Shown here one piece after another: positions 1 through 5,852 of a DNA stretch of 5,852 nucleotides. The stretch comes from Actinomycetota bacterium (GTDB lineage: Bacteria; Actinomycetota; Actinomycetes; Nanopelagicales; Nanopelagicaceae). Position 1 is the first letter of the stretch; every line of letters begins with the position of its first letter. A model generated the notes under the pieces. The model ran no database searches and was not told the DNA's origin. It saw nothing but the letters and a program-made list of their open reading frames with translations. The stretch is taken from the NCBI GenBank assembly GCA_009700405.1, contig WLMD01000104.1, positions 1 through 5,852 of the forward strand. The letters run 5' to 3'. The position numbers and the translations under genes are program-made.

Positions 1-1443
1 CGTTCTGCCACGAAAATGGATTTGGAAGCAATCACTGCGGCAAAAGGTTTGAAAGTAATTGCACGTGCGGGTGTTGGCTTGGACAACGTGGAGATTCCTG
101 CGGCAACCGCTGCAGGAGTCATGGTCGTTAACGCACCAACATCAAACATAGTCAGCGCCGCCGAATTAGCTATTGGATTATTGCTCGCCTCTGCTCGATT
201 TATTTCACCTGCACATGCAGCACTTCGAAATCACAAGTGGGCACGCTCTAAATACACGGGTGCTGAGCTTTTTGAAAAGACTTTGGGAATAGTTGGCTTT
301 GGTCGCATCGGACAGCTTGTTGCTGCTCGCATGCAAGCCTTCGGAATGAGCGTTGTTGCCTACGATCCATATTTGCAACCAGCGCGTGCGGCTCAATTGG
401 GCGTTCGATTGGTTTCATTGGATGAGCTGCTTTCAATAAGTGATTTCATCACCATTCACCTACCAAAGACAAAAGAGACTGCAAATCTCATCGGAGTAGA
501 AGCGCTTAAGAAAGTAAAACCATCAGTTCGCGTTATCAATGCTGCCCGTGGTGGCGTTCTTGATGAAGTAGCTTTATATGACGCTCTTGTAGAAGGACGC
601 GTTGCTGGCGCAGGTCTCGATGTCTTTTCGACCGAGCCTTGCACTGATTCACCATTATTTACTTTGGATCAAGTAGTTGCGACTCCACACTTGGGCGCTT
701 CCACTGATGAAGCACAAGAGCGTGCAGGAATTGCAGTCGCGGTCTCCGTTCGTAAAGCTCTTGCTGGCGAACTAGTACCTGATGCAGTAAATGTTAAGGG
801 TGGCTTAATTCACGAAGATGTTCGTCCTGCATTGCCTTTGGTTGAAAAACTTGCGGGGGTTTTAGTTGGTCTGGCTGGTGAAGTCCCGGTCAGCATTGAT
901 GTACTAGTTAGCGGTGAAATTGCCGCGCACGATTGTTCAATCCTCGGAACGAGTGTTCTTCGAGGCGCTTTAACGGCGCTTGGAGCAGAGGATGTCACGT
1001 ATGTAAATGCACCTGGGATTGCTTCTGAGCGCGGCCTCGTTTCTAACGTGACAACGGATGTTGTCTCTCATGGACATCGAAATCTACTAACACTCAATGC
1101 AGCACTTGCAAGTGGTGTAAAGATTTCCGTAAGCGGAACCTTGATGGGCATTCGTCAAGTTCAGAAGATTGTTTCTATCGATGATTACGATTTAGATTTA
1201 GTACCCACTGAGCATTTACTCTTTATGCGATACACGGATCGCCCGGGAGTTATCGGCACTGTTGGCAACGCCCTCGGTGAATCTTCCATCAATATTGCGG
1301 GTATGCAGGTTGCTCGTAGCCACGAAGGAGGAGAGGCCTTGATGGCTCTTACTGTTGATTCACCTGTGCCCGCTGATGTAGTTGCACATTTAGAGAAAAT
1401 AACCGGAGCCAACTTGGCTCGTTCCGTAACGTTAGGTGCATAA
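1..1443 (+). CDS. serA: D-3-phosphoglycerate dehydrogenase, 5'-truncated by window edge
   Basis: This enzyme oxidises 3-phosphoglycerate to 3-phosphohydroxypyruvate with NAD+, the first step of serine synthesis in the cytoplasm. The frame is open at base 1 and reads RSATK before the first ATG at 16. That stretch is the conserved VRSATK region of SerA, so the ATG at 16 is internal and the real start lies upstream. The fragment has 480 residues; the long form is about 530, so roughly 50 are missing. Numbering from base 1, the NAD-binding loop GFGRIG is at 99-104 with the acidic residue D122 after it. The catalytic residues of the D-2-hydroxyacid dehydrogenase family appear as R183 (NAARGG), E212 (VFSTEP) and H230 (ATPHLGAST). 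An ASB domain (about 265-400) and a C-terminal ACT domain (about 405-480, with RPGVIGTVG) follow. These mark the long form, which is often serine-inhibited; serine feedback here is inferred. leuB begins 3 nt after the stop. Confidence 0.96.
   Translation, partial: RSATKMDLEAITAAKGLKVIARAGVGLDNVEIPAATAAGVMVVNAPTSNIVSAAELAIGLLLASARFISPAHAALRNHKWARSKYTGAELFEKTLGIVGFGRIGQLVAARMQAFGMSVVAYDPYLQPARAAQLGVRLVSLDELLSISDFITIHLPKTKETANLIGVEALKKVKPSVRVINAARGGVLDEVALYDALVEGRVAGAGLDVFSTEPCTDSPLFTLDQVVATPHLGASTDEAQERAGIAVAVSVRKALAGELVPDAVNVKGGLIHEDVRPALPLVEKLAGVLVGLAGEVPVSIDVLVSGEIAAHDCSILGTSVLRGALTALGAEDVTYVNAPGIASERGLVSNVTTDVVSHGHRNLLTLNAALASGVKISVSGTLMGIRQVQKIVSIDDYDLDLVPTEHLLFMRYTDRPGVIGTVGNALGESSINIAGMQVARSHEGGEALMALTVDSPVPADVVAHLEKITGANLARSVTLGA
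1406..1420 (+). repeat. Small perfect inverted repeat at the end of serA
   Basis: GAGCCAA and TTGGCTC flank a single C, which as RNA would give a 6-bp stem with a 3-nt loop. It lies inside the serA coding region, 26 nt before the leuB start. A second perfect palindrome, TAACGTTA, follows at 1427-1434 and touches the leuB ribosome binding site. No T-tract follows, so this is not an intrinsic terminator. A function is not shown; codon constraint plus chance could produce it. Confidence 0.45.
1434..1438 (+). promoter_or_regulatory. Ribosome binding site of leuB
   Basis: AGGTG lies in the last codons of serA, 8 nt before the leuB ATG. It matches part of the anti-Shine-Dalgarno complement at a normal distance and supports the start at 1447. 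Its first base is also the end of an 8-bp palindrome (1427-1434). Confidence 0.6.
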
Positions 1444-1446
1444 GAC

Positions 1447-2493
1447 ATGTCAAAAACATCTTTCAATCTCTCGATAATTGCTGGAGACGGAATCGGTCCA
1501 GAAGTAGTTGGTGAAGGCCTCAAGGTTCTTGATGTGGTCGCCGCAAAATATGGCCTGACCTTTGTAAAAACTTCGTATGACCTCGGAGCGAGTTATTACC
1601 ACCGCACTGGTGAAGTTCTTCCCGATTCGATCATGGCAGAACTTGCCAAGAGTGATGTAATTCTCTTGGGCGCAGTAGGAGACCCATCGGTTCCAAGTGG
1701 ATTACTTGAGCGCGGACTTCTACTAAAGATTCGATTCGCATTTGATCATTATGTAAATTTGCGACCAACTCGCCTCTACCCAGGTGTTACTTCACCATTG
1801 GCCGGAGTCGAAAACATTGATTTCATCGTTGTGCGTGAAGGAACTGAAGGCCCATACGTTGGCGCAGGCGGGGTTCTAGCGCTAGGTACTGATGCAGAAA
1901 TTGCGACCGAAGAAAGTCTAAACACCCGACGTGGCGCGGAGCGAGTTATTCGTGATGCTTTCGCTCGAGCAATGGCACGCCCTCGCAAGAAATTAACTTT
2001 GGTTCATAAGAACAATGTCCTTACTCGTTCCGGAAGTCTTTGGACTCGGACTTTTAATGAAGTAGCAAAAGAGTTTCCCGAGATTGAAACTGATTACTTG
2101 CACGTGGACGCTGCTGCGATGTTCTTTATAACTCAGCCAGGTCGATTTGATGTCGTAGTCACCGATAACTTATTCGGTGACATTCTTACCGATATTGCAG
2201 CTGCCATTTCTGGTGGTATTGGCCTTGCGGCTTCTGGAAATATTAACCCAACCCGCGCCTTCCCATCCATGTTTGAACCAATTCATGGTTCCGCTCCCGA
2301 TATCGCAGGCAAGAACATTGCTGACCCAACTGCAACCATCATGTCTGTTTCGATGATGCTCGATCATTTAGGTTTCACAGATGCAGCTAAAGACATTGAA
2401 CGCGCAGTTGAGGCAGATCTCTTGGCTCGTGGTGATGCAAAGCGCAGCACCACTGAAATCGGCGATGCGCTTGTTCGCGCGTTGAAGGGATAG
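1447..2493 (+). CDS. leuB: 3-isopropylmalate dehydrogenase
   Basis: LeuB oxidatively decarboxylates 3-isopropylmalate to 2-oxoisocaproate with NAD+ in leucine synthesis. In organisms using the citramalate route it also converts erythro-3-methylmalate to 2-oxobutyrate for isoleucine. The protein has 348 residues, close to the usual length of actinobacterial LeuB. Motifs are GDGIGPE (13-19), the substrate-binding stretch 91-107 ending NLRP with R96 and R106, R130 in VVREGTEG, Y137, catalytic K188 in VHKNNVL, D221, and D245/D249 in TDNLFGDILTD, which bind substrate and divalent metal. The NAD-binding loop GSAPDIAGKNIADPTA (281-296) lacks the Asp-to-Arg/Tyr-type pattern seen in NADP-specific isocitrate dehydrogenases, supporting an NAD enzyme. 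The HxNNVL motif resembles the HKTNVL form I recall from mycobacterial LeuB. Related tartrate or homoisocitrate dehydrogenases are alternatives, but ilvE and cimA next to it favour LeuB. Its start follows serA by 3 nt; translational coupling is likely. Confidence 0.95.
   Translation: MSKTSFNLSIIAGDGIGPEVVGEGLKVLDVVAAKYGLTFVKTSYDLGASYYHRTGEVLPDSIMAELAKSDVILLGAVGDPSVPSGLLERGLLLKIRFAFDHYVNLRPTRLYPGVTSPLAGVENIDFIVVREGTEGPYVGAGGVLALGTDAEIATEESLNTRRGAERVIRDAFARAMARPRKKLTLVHKNNVLTRSGSLWTRTFNEVAKEFPEIETDYLHVDAAAMFFITQPGRFDVVVTDNLFGDILTDIAAAISGGIGLAASGNINPTRAFPSMFEPIHGSAPDIAGKNIADPTATIMSVSMMLDHLGFTDAAKDIERAVEADLLARGDAKRSTTEIGDALVRALKG
2485..2490 (+). promoter_or_regulatory. Ribosome binding site of ilvE
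   Basis: AAGGGA overlaps the last sense codons of leuB (coding for K-G), 5 nt before the ilvE ATG at 2496. It is a good Shine-Dalgarno-like match and fixes that start, only 2 nt after the leuB stop. Confidence 0.65.
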
Positions 2494-2495
2494 CG

Positions 2496-3581
2496 ATGTC
2501 AATAACTATCAATCCTTCCTCTCATGCTGTTTCGGATTCTGATCGAGCCGAAAAAGTCGCTGCTCCTGGTTTTGGTAAGTACTACACAGACCACATGGTT
2601 GTTTGTGAATGGACAGAGGCAGATGGTTGGGGAGTTCCCGAACTCAAGGCGTATGCGCCTATTTCGTTGGATCCAGCAGCAATGGTTTTTCATTACGGTC
2701 AAGAGATTTTCGAAGGCATGAAGGCGTATCGCCAACCCGATGGTTCGATTTCCTTATTTCGTCCCGAGGCTAATGCTGCACGTTTTAAACGAAGCGCGGC
2801 GCGTATCGCACTTCCTGAAATGCCTGAAGAACTTTTCTTAGAGACTGTTGATGCCCTTGTAAAGCAAGATGCGGGTTGGGTTCCAGATAAGGTCGGTGAA
2901 TCTCTTTATATACGACCATTCATGTTTGCAACTGAAGTTGGATTAGGAGTTCGTCCATCGAATAGAGCTTTGTATATGTTGATTGCAACTCCAGCTGGTG
3001 CGTATTTCAATCCAGCAAATGCAGTGACTGTTTGGATTTCAACAGAGTACGTCCGTGCCGCCCTTGGCGGAACTGGTGAAGCAAAATGCGGCGGAAATTA
3101 TGCGGCATCTCTTGTTGCCCAACGCGCGGCGGCTAAAGAAGGATGCGACCAAGTTGTTTGGATTGATGCTGTGGAGCGCAAATGGGTTGAAGAGATGGGC
3201 GGAATGAATCTTTATTTCGTCAAAGGTTCTGGTGCAGATGCGACAATATTTACTCCGAAACTTACCGGGACTCTTTTGCCGGGGATCACACGTGATTCAA
3301 TCTTGAGCGTTGCTGCCGATCTTGGATACAAGGTTGAAGAAGGCATGATCAGCGTTGATGATTGGCGCGATGGTGTTGCCAGTGGAGAGATCACTGAAAT
3401 TTTTGCATGTGGTACCGCAGCAGTTGTATCTCCAGTTGGTTGCGCCAAGAGCGTCATGGGCACATGGGTAACAGGGGACGGAAAGCCCGGAGTTATCACC
3501 ATGCAAATTCGAAACGCACTACTTGGGATTCAACATGGGACCGTTGCCGACTCACATCATTGGATGAAGAAAGTTCTCTGA
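2496..3581 (+). CDS. ilvE: Branched-chain amino acid aminotransferase
   Basis: This pyridoxal-phosphate enzyme transfers the amino group between glutamate and the branched-chain 2-oxo acids, the last step of isoleucine, leucine and valine synthesis. It has 361 residues, the length of the longer (class II, eukaryote/actinobacterial-like) BCATs rather than the roughly 310-residue E. coli form. Visible motifs are FHYGQEIFEGMKAYR (65-79) near the N-terminus, SLYIRPFMFATE (136-147), the PLP-binding K197 in TGEAKCGGNYAASL, WVEEMGGMNLYFV (230-242) with the conserved acidic pair E232/E233, the TLLPGITRDSIL stretch (259-270) and CGTAAVVSPVG (305-315) for the cofactor phosphate. These place it in fold type IV aminotransferases. 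D-amino acid transaminase and aminodeoxychorismate lyase share the fold, but the EEMGGMN and GTAAVVSP forms fit BCAT. It starts 2 nt after leuB, and its TGA overlaps the cimA ATG by one base, so coupled translation within one operon is likely. Confidence 0.97.
   Translation: MSITINPSSHAVSDSDRAEKVAAPGFGKYYTDHMVVCEWTEADGWGVPELKAYAPISLDPAAMVFHYGQEIFEGMKAYRQPDGSISLFRPEANAARFKRSAARIALPEMPEELFLETVDALVKQDAGWVPDKVGESLYIRPFMFATEVGLGVRPSNRALYMLIATPAGAYFNPANAVTVWISTEYVRAALGGTGEAKCGGNYAASLVAQRAAAKEGCDQVVWIDAVERKWVEEMGGMNLYFVKGSGADATIFTPKLTGTLLPGITRDSILSVAADLGYKVEEGMISVDDWRDGVASGEITEIFACGTAAVVSPVGCAKSVMGTWVTGDGKPGVITMQIRNALLGIQHGTVADSHHWMKKVL
3566..3573 (+). promoter_or_regulatory. Ribosome binding site of cimA
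   Basis: The purine-rich GAAGAAAG lies inside the final ilvE codons, 7 nt before the ATG at 3581. It supports that start over upstream in-frame starts inside ilvE. The match to the consensus is partial; the overlapping stop/start (TGATG) suggests that terminating ilvE ribosomes also supply initiation. Confidence 0.5.
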
Positions 3582-5170
3582 TGCCAATCTCCGATGCTTT
3601 CCATATCTACGACACGACTCTGCGAGATGGGGCCCAGCAGGAGGGCTTAAATCTCTCTGTGCACGATAAGTTGACCATTGCGCGCCACTTGGATGATTTG
3701 GGTGTTGGTTTTATTGAAGGTGGATGGCCAGGAGCAAATCCAAAAGATACAGAATTTTTTGCGCGAGCGAAAAAAGAATTGGTATTAAAAAACGCCACAT
3801 TTGTGGCTTTCGGAGCCACTCGTCGTCCCAATGTTAAGCCTGAAGATGATGCGCTCCTTGTCGCCTTGCGCGACTCGGGTGCGCCAGCAGTTACTCTCGT
3901 TGCCAAAGCGTACGACCGCCACGTTGATTTAGCTTTGCGTACTACTCTCGATGAGAACTTAGCGATGATTGTTGATTCCATTAACCATTTGCGCGAGAAC
4001 GGTCAAAGAGTCTTCCTTGACGCCGAACATTTCTTTGATGGGTATCGCTCCAATCGTGCTTACGCACTTGAAGTGGTGCGAGTTGCTGCAGAAGCTGGTG
4101 CAGATGTAATTGCCCTTTGTGATACCAACGGCGGAATGTTGCCAGATGAACTCTCACAAATTGTGCACGATGTTTTGCAGGCAAGCTCGGCTCGACTTGG
4201 AATTCATTGTCATAATGACACCGGATGCGCGGTTGCTAACTCCATGGCAGCAGTTGCTGCTGGTGCAACACATGTTCAAGGAACCTTAAATGGTTATGGA
4301 GAGCGAACAGGAAATGCTGACCTCGTAACTATTATCGCAAATTTACAATTGAAAAAAGGTCAACAAGTCTTGCCTGAAGGCCATCTTCCTGAAGCATTCC
4401 GCATTGCACATGCTGTTGCCGAGGTAACGAATATTGCCCCAAGTGGTCGCCAACCTTACGTTGGAGTTTCTGCTTTTGCTCATAAAGCAGGATTGCATGC
4501 AAGTGCAATCAAAGTTGATCCTTCTCTCTATCAGCACGAGGATCCAGCAACTGTTGGTAATGACATGCGTATGTTGGTCTCTGACATGGCAGGGCGTGCC
4601 TCCATCGAATTAAAGTCCCAAGAACTTGGCGTGGATTTGCGCGGAGACCGCGAACTCATTGGACGTGTTGTAGAGCGCGTTAAGGAAATGGAACTACGCG
4701 GCTTCACCTTTGATGCAGCAGATGCATCTTTTGAGTTACTTCTTCGCCAAGAGGCAACAGGCAAACGTCCTAGCTTCTTCACTATTAACCATTGGATTAC
4801 GACAGTTGAGAAATCAGCAGATCGAACAATTACGACTACTGCGGAGGTCACAATTACTTCCCAAGGAAAAGTAATTACATGTAACGGACAAGGAAATGGC
4901 CCTGTTAACGCATTTGATAATGCACTGCGTTCTGGACTTTTGCAGTTCTATCCAGAGCTTGCAAGCCTTGAGCTCACCGACTACAAAGTTCGCATCCTTG
5001 AAGGGCGCCTGGGTACTGGCGCTGTAACTCGTGTTTTAGTCGAAACAAGTGACAGTAAAGGCGAGTGGAACACGGTTGGCGTTCATGAAAACGTCATCGC
5101 CGCCTCAGCCATGGCGCTCGAGGATGCAGTTACCTACGGCCTACTCCGACAAGGCAGGGTGCCCGAGTAA
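3581..5170 (+). CDS. cimA: (R)-citramalate synthase
   Basis: CimA condenses acetyl-CoA with pyruvate to (R)-citramalate, the committed step of threonine-independent isoleucine synthesis. The product needs LeuCD and then LeuB to become 2-oxobutyrate. The 529-residue protein is a DRE-TIM metallolyase. DTTLRDGAQQEG (11-22) carries catalytic/metal residues R15 and D16. FIEGGWPGANPKD (44-56) is characteristic of the cyanobacterial/archaeal/actinobacterial citramalate synthase family rather than of LeuA. Metal-binding H209 and H211 are in GIHCHNDTG, the GTLNGYGERTGNADL stretch is at 234-248, and H301 and H306 lie in FAHKAGLHASAI. The C-terminal part (about 400-529, with GNGPVNAFDNAL at 438-449) is the LeuA-type regulatory dimer domain; isoleucine inhibition is likely but inferred. 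The frame stays open upstream into ilvE to 3407, but homology and the TGATG junction put the start at 3581. 2-Isopropylmalate or homocitrate synthase is less likely. Confidence 0.93.
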   Translation: MPISDAFHIYDTTLRDGAQQEGLNLSVHDKLTIARHLDDLGVGFIEGGWPGANPKDTEFFARAKKELVLKNATFVAFGATRRPNVKPEDDALLVALRDSGAPAVTLVAKAYDRHVDLALRTTLDENLAMIVDSINHLRENGQRVFLDAEHFFDGYRSNRAYALEVVRVAAEAGADVIALCDTNGGMLPDELSQIVHDVLQASSARLGIHCHNDTGCAVANSMAAVAAGATHVQGTLNGYGERTGNADLVTIIANLQLKKGQQVLPEGHLPEAFRIAHAVAEVTNIAPSGRQPYVGVSAFAHKAGLHASAIKVDPSLYQHEDPATVGNDMRMLVSDMAGRASIELKSQELGVDLRGDRELIGRVVERVKEMELRGFTFDAADASFELLLRQEATGKRPSFFTINHWITTVEKSADRTITTTAEVTITSQGKVITCNGQGNGPVNAFDNALRSGLLQFYPELASLELTDYKVRILEGRLGTGAVTRVLVETSDSKGEWNTVGVHENVIAASAMALEDAVTYGLLRQGRVPE

Positions 5171-5179
5171 CCTTAAGAC

Positions 5180-5852
5180 ATGTCCTCGGTCAGCAATCTT
5201 GATGTTGTCACTGCATTCCAGCGACATCTTGAAGCCGAACGAAATTTAGCCGCGCATAGCGTTCGCGCCTATATGGGTGATCTTGAATCCCTCATCTCGC
5301 ATTTAGATTTACTCGGGGTTGAATCAATCTCGCAATTGGAACTTTCGCATTTACGATCGTGGCTTGCCACTATGCAAGTTAAAGGCGGAGCGCGTACATC
5401 GCTTTCTCGTCGAGCGGTTTCTATTCGTCTATTTACTAAATGGGCGCACAAGAATGGATTTACACCTACCGATGTTGGAGTCTCTCTAGCGACGCCGAAA
5501 TCTCACCGGACCTTGCCCGAAGTTCTTGATATTGCCAATGCAACGCTAGCCATGGATGCCCTTGCTACTCGGGTAGGGGAGGAAGAAACTCCCGAGGCGT
5601 TGCGTGATTGCGCCATGGTTGAAATCTTGTATGCCTCCGGGGCTCGTGTTTCTGAGCTATGTGGTTTGGATTTATCTGATGTTGATTATGAGCGCCAGAC
5701 AATCCGTGTCCTTGGAAAAGGAAATAAGGAACGCACAATTCCAATCGGCAATCCTGCAATGCGAGCCCTCAAAGCGTGGTTAAAGGAAGGTCGCGAGCCT
5801 TTGGCAAAAAGTGAATCCGGCAATGCGATTTTTCTTGGGGTTCGAGGAAAGC
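5180..5852 (+). CDS. xerC: Tyrosine recombinase XerC/XerD type, 3'-truncated by window edge
   Basis: This is a tyrosine site-specific recombinase that, as a Xer protein, would resolve chromosome dimers at dif together with a partner. The 224 visible residues begin MSSVSNLDVV. They comprise the N-terminal core-binding (SAM-like) domain, about 5-95, with the typical FQRHLEAERNLAAHSVRAY helix pair, and the first part of the catalytic domain from about 110. The first catalytic arginine is R156 in ASGARVSELCGLDLSDVD, and the beta-hairpin lysine is K180 in VLGKGNKER. The HxxR, His/Trp and nucleophilic Tyr motifs would lie beyond base 5852. The start is well fixed: an in-frame TAA at 5174-5176 leaves ATG 5180 as the first possible codon. 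There is no clear Shine-Dalgarno before it. It follows cimA by 9 nt. The absence of phage or integron genes and its fit to Xer length and domains favour Xer over a mobile-element integrase; XerC versus XerD is not decided by the visible part. Confidence 0.88.
   Translation, partial: MSSVSNLDVVTAFQRHLEAERNLAAHSVRAYMGDLESLISHLDLLGVESISQLELSHLRSWLATMQVKGGARTSLSRRAVSIRLFTKWAHKNGFTPTDVGVSLATPKSHRTLPEVLDIANATLAMDALATRVGEEETPEALRDCAMVEILYASGARVSELCGLDLSDVDYERQTIRVLGKGNKERTIPIGNPAMRALKAWLKEGREPLAKSESGNAIFLGVRGK

Noticed and set aside
1185..1523. Open frame of 112 codons on the - strand across the serA/leuB junction.
   Set aside because: Antisense to two conserved genes, with low-complexity composition and no motif; most likely a shadow frame.
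3407..3580. Upstream extension of the cimA reading frame inside ilvE, which would add 58 residues.
   Set aside because: The extra residues show no resemblance to the family, the DTTLRDG motif sits at the usual place if the start is 3581, and a binding-site-like purine run precedes 3581.
3755..3792. Three 6-base homopolymer runs (T at 3755-3760, A at 3770-3775 and 3787-3792) as a possible programmed frameshift site in cimA; a similar A run is at 4352-4357.
   Set aside because: The cimA frame is intact through all of them, the A runs are ordinary Lys-Lys or Lys-Asn codons, and the phasing does not match a canonical A_AAA_AAG heptamer.
3607..3981. Open frame of 124 codons on the - strand opposite cimA.
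   Set aside because: It lies wholly antisense to a strongly conserved gene, has a Ser/Arg/Lys-rich composition typical of a shadow frame, and shows no recognisable domain.
5171..5179. Terminator or promoter between cimA and xerC.
   Set aside because: The gap is only 9 bases; CTTAAG there is a short palindrome without a stem of useful length or a T-tract.
5049..5249. Short + strand frame overlapping the end of cimA and the start of xerC.
   Set aside because: It is out of frame with both genes, resembles no protein I know, and the two overlapped genes explain the sequence.
5180..5852. The tyrosine recombinase as the integrase of a mobile element.
   Set aside because: There is no tRNA, attachment-site repeat or phage gene nearby, it is packed against a biosynthetic operon, and the domain layout fits Xer. 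The missing 3' end leaves a small doubt.

Overview
The window is gene-dense and reads entirely on the + strand. It holds five consecutive genes, two of them cut by the window edges: serA (5' end missing), leuB, ilvE, cimA and a xerC/xerD-type tyrosine recombinase (3' end missing). The junctions are extremely tight: 3 nt, 2 nt, a 1-nt stop/start overlap, and 9 nt. No gap could hold a conventional promoter or terminator, so the block looks like part of one operon whose promoter lies upstream of base 1. No rRNA, tRNA, CRISPR array, insertion sequence or non-coding stretch longer than 10 bases is visible.

Organism: the proteins look actinobacterial. SerA is the long form with ASB and ACT domains, LeuB has the actinobacterial style of substrate motif (x-R-F-x-x-D-H-x-x-N-L-R-P), and CimA has the GWPGANPKD signature. 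The order serA-leuB-ilvE-cimA is, from general knowledge, the one found downstream of ilvBNC in Streptomyces and relatives. Base composition, sampled by hand on a few lines, is around the mid to upper 40s percent GC, low for Actinobacteria. With the near-zero spacers this suggests a streamlined low-GC actinobacterium, such as the freshwater acI/Nanopelagicales group. That taxonomic call is inference and was not tested by alignment.

How the genes work together: CimA condenses acetyl-CoA and pyruvate to citramalate. LeuCD (not in the window) isomerises it, and LeuB oxidises and decarboxylates the product to 2-oxobutyrate, the isoleucine precursor, besides doing its normal step in leucine synthesis. 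After the shared ilvBN/ilvC/ilvD steps (not in the window), IlvE transaminates the keto acids to isoleucine, leucine and valine. SerA starts serine synthesis from 3-phosphoglycerate. The recombinase has no metabolic link and is probably the first gene of the next chromosomal block, or a passenger on this transcript.

Overall this is a conserved housekeeping region and I found no convincing undescribed system. The points worth a second look are the threonine-independent isoleucine route implied by cimA, the chaining of xerC to a biosynthetic operon, a small inverted-repeat cluster just before the leuB start, and a shared 11-nt sequence across two start codons.
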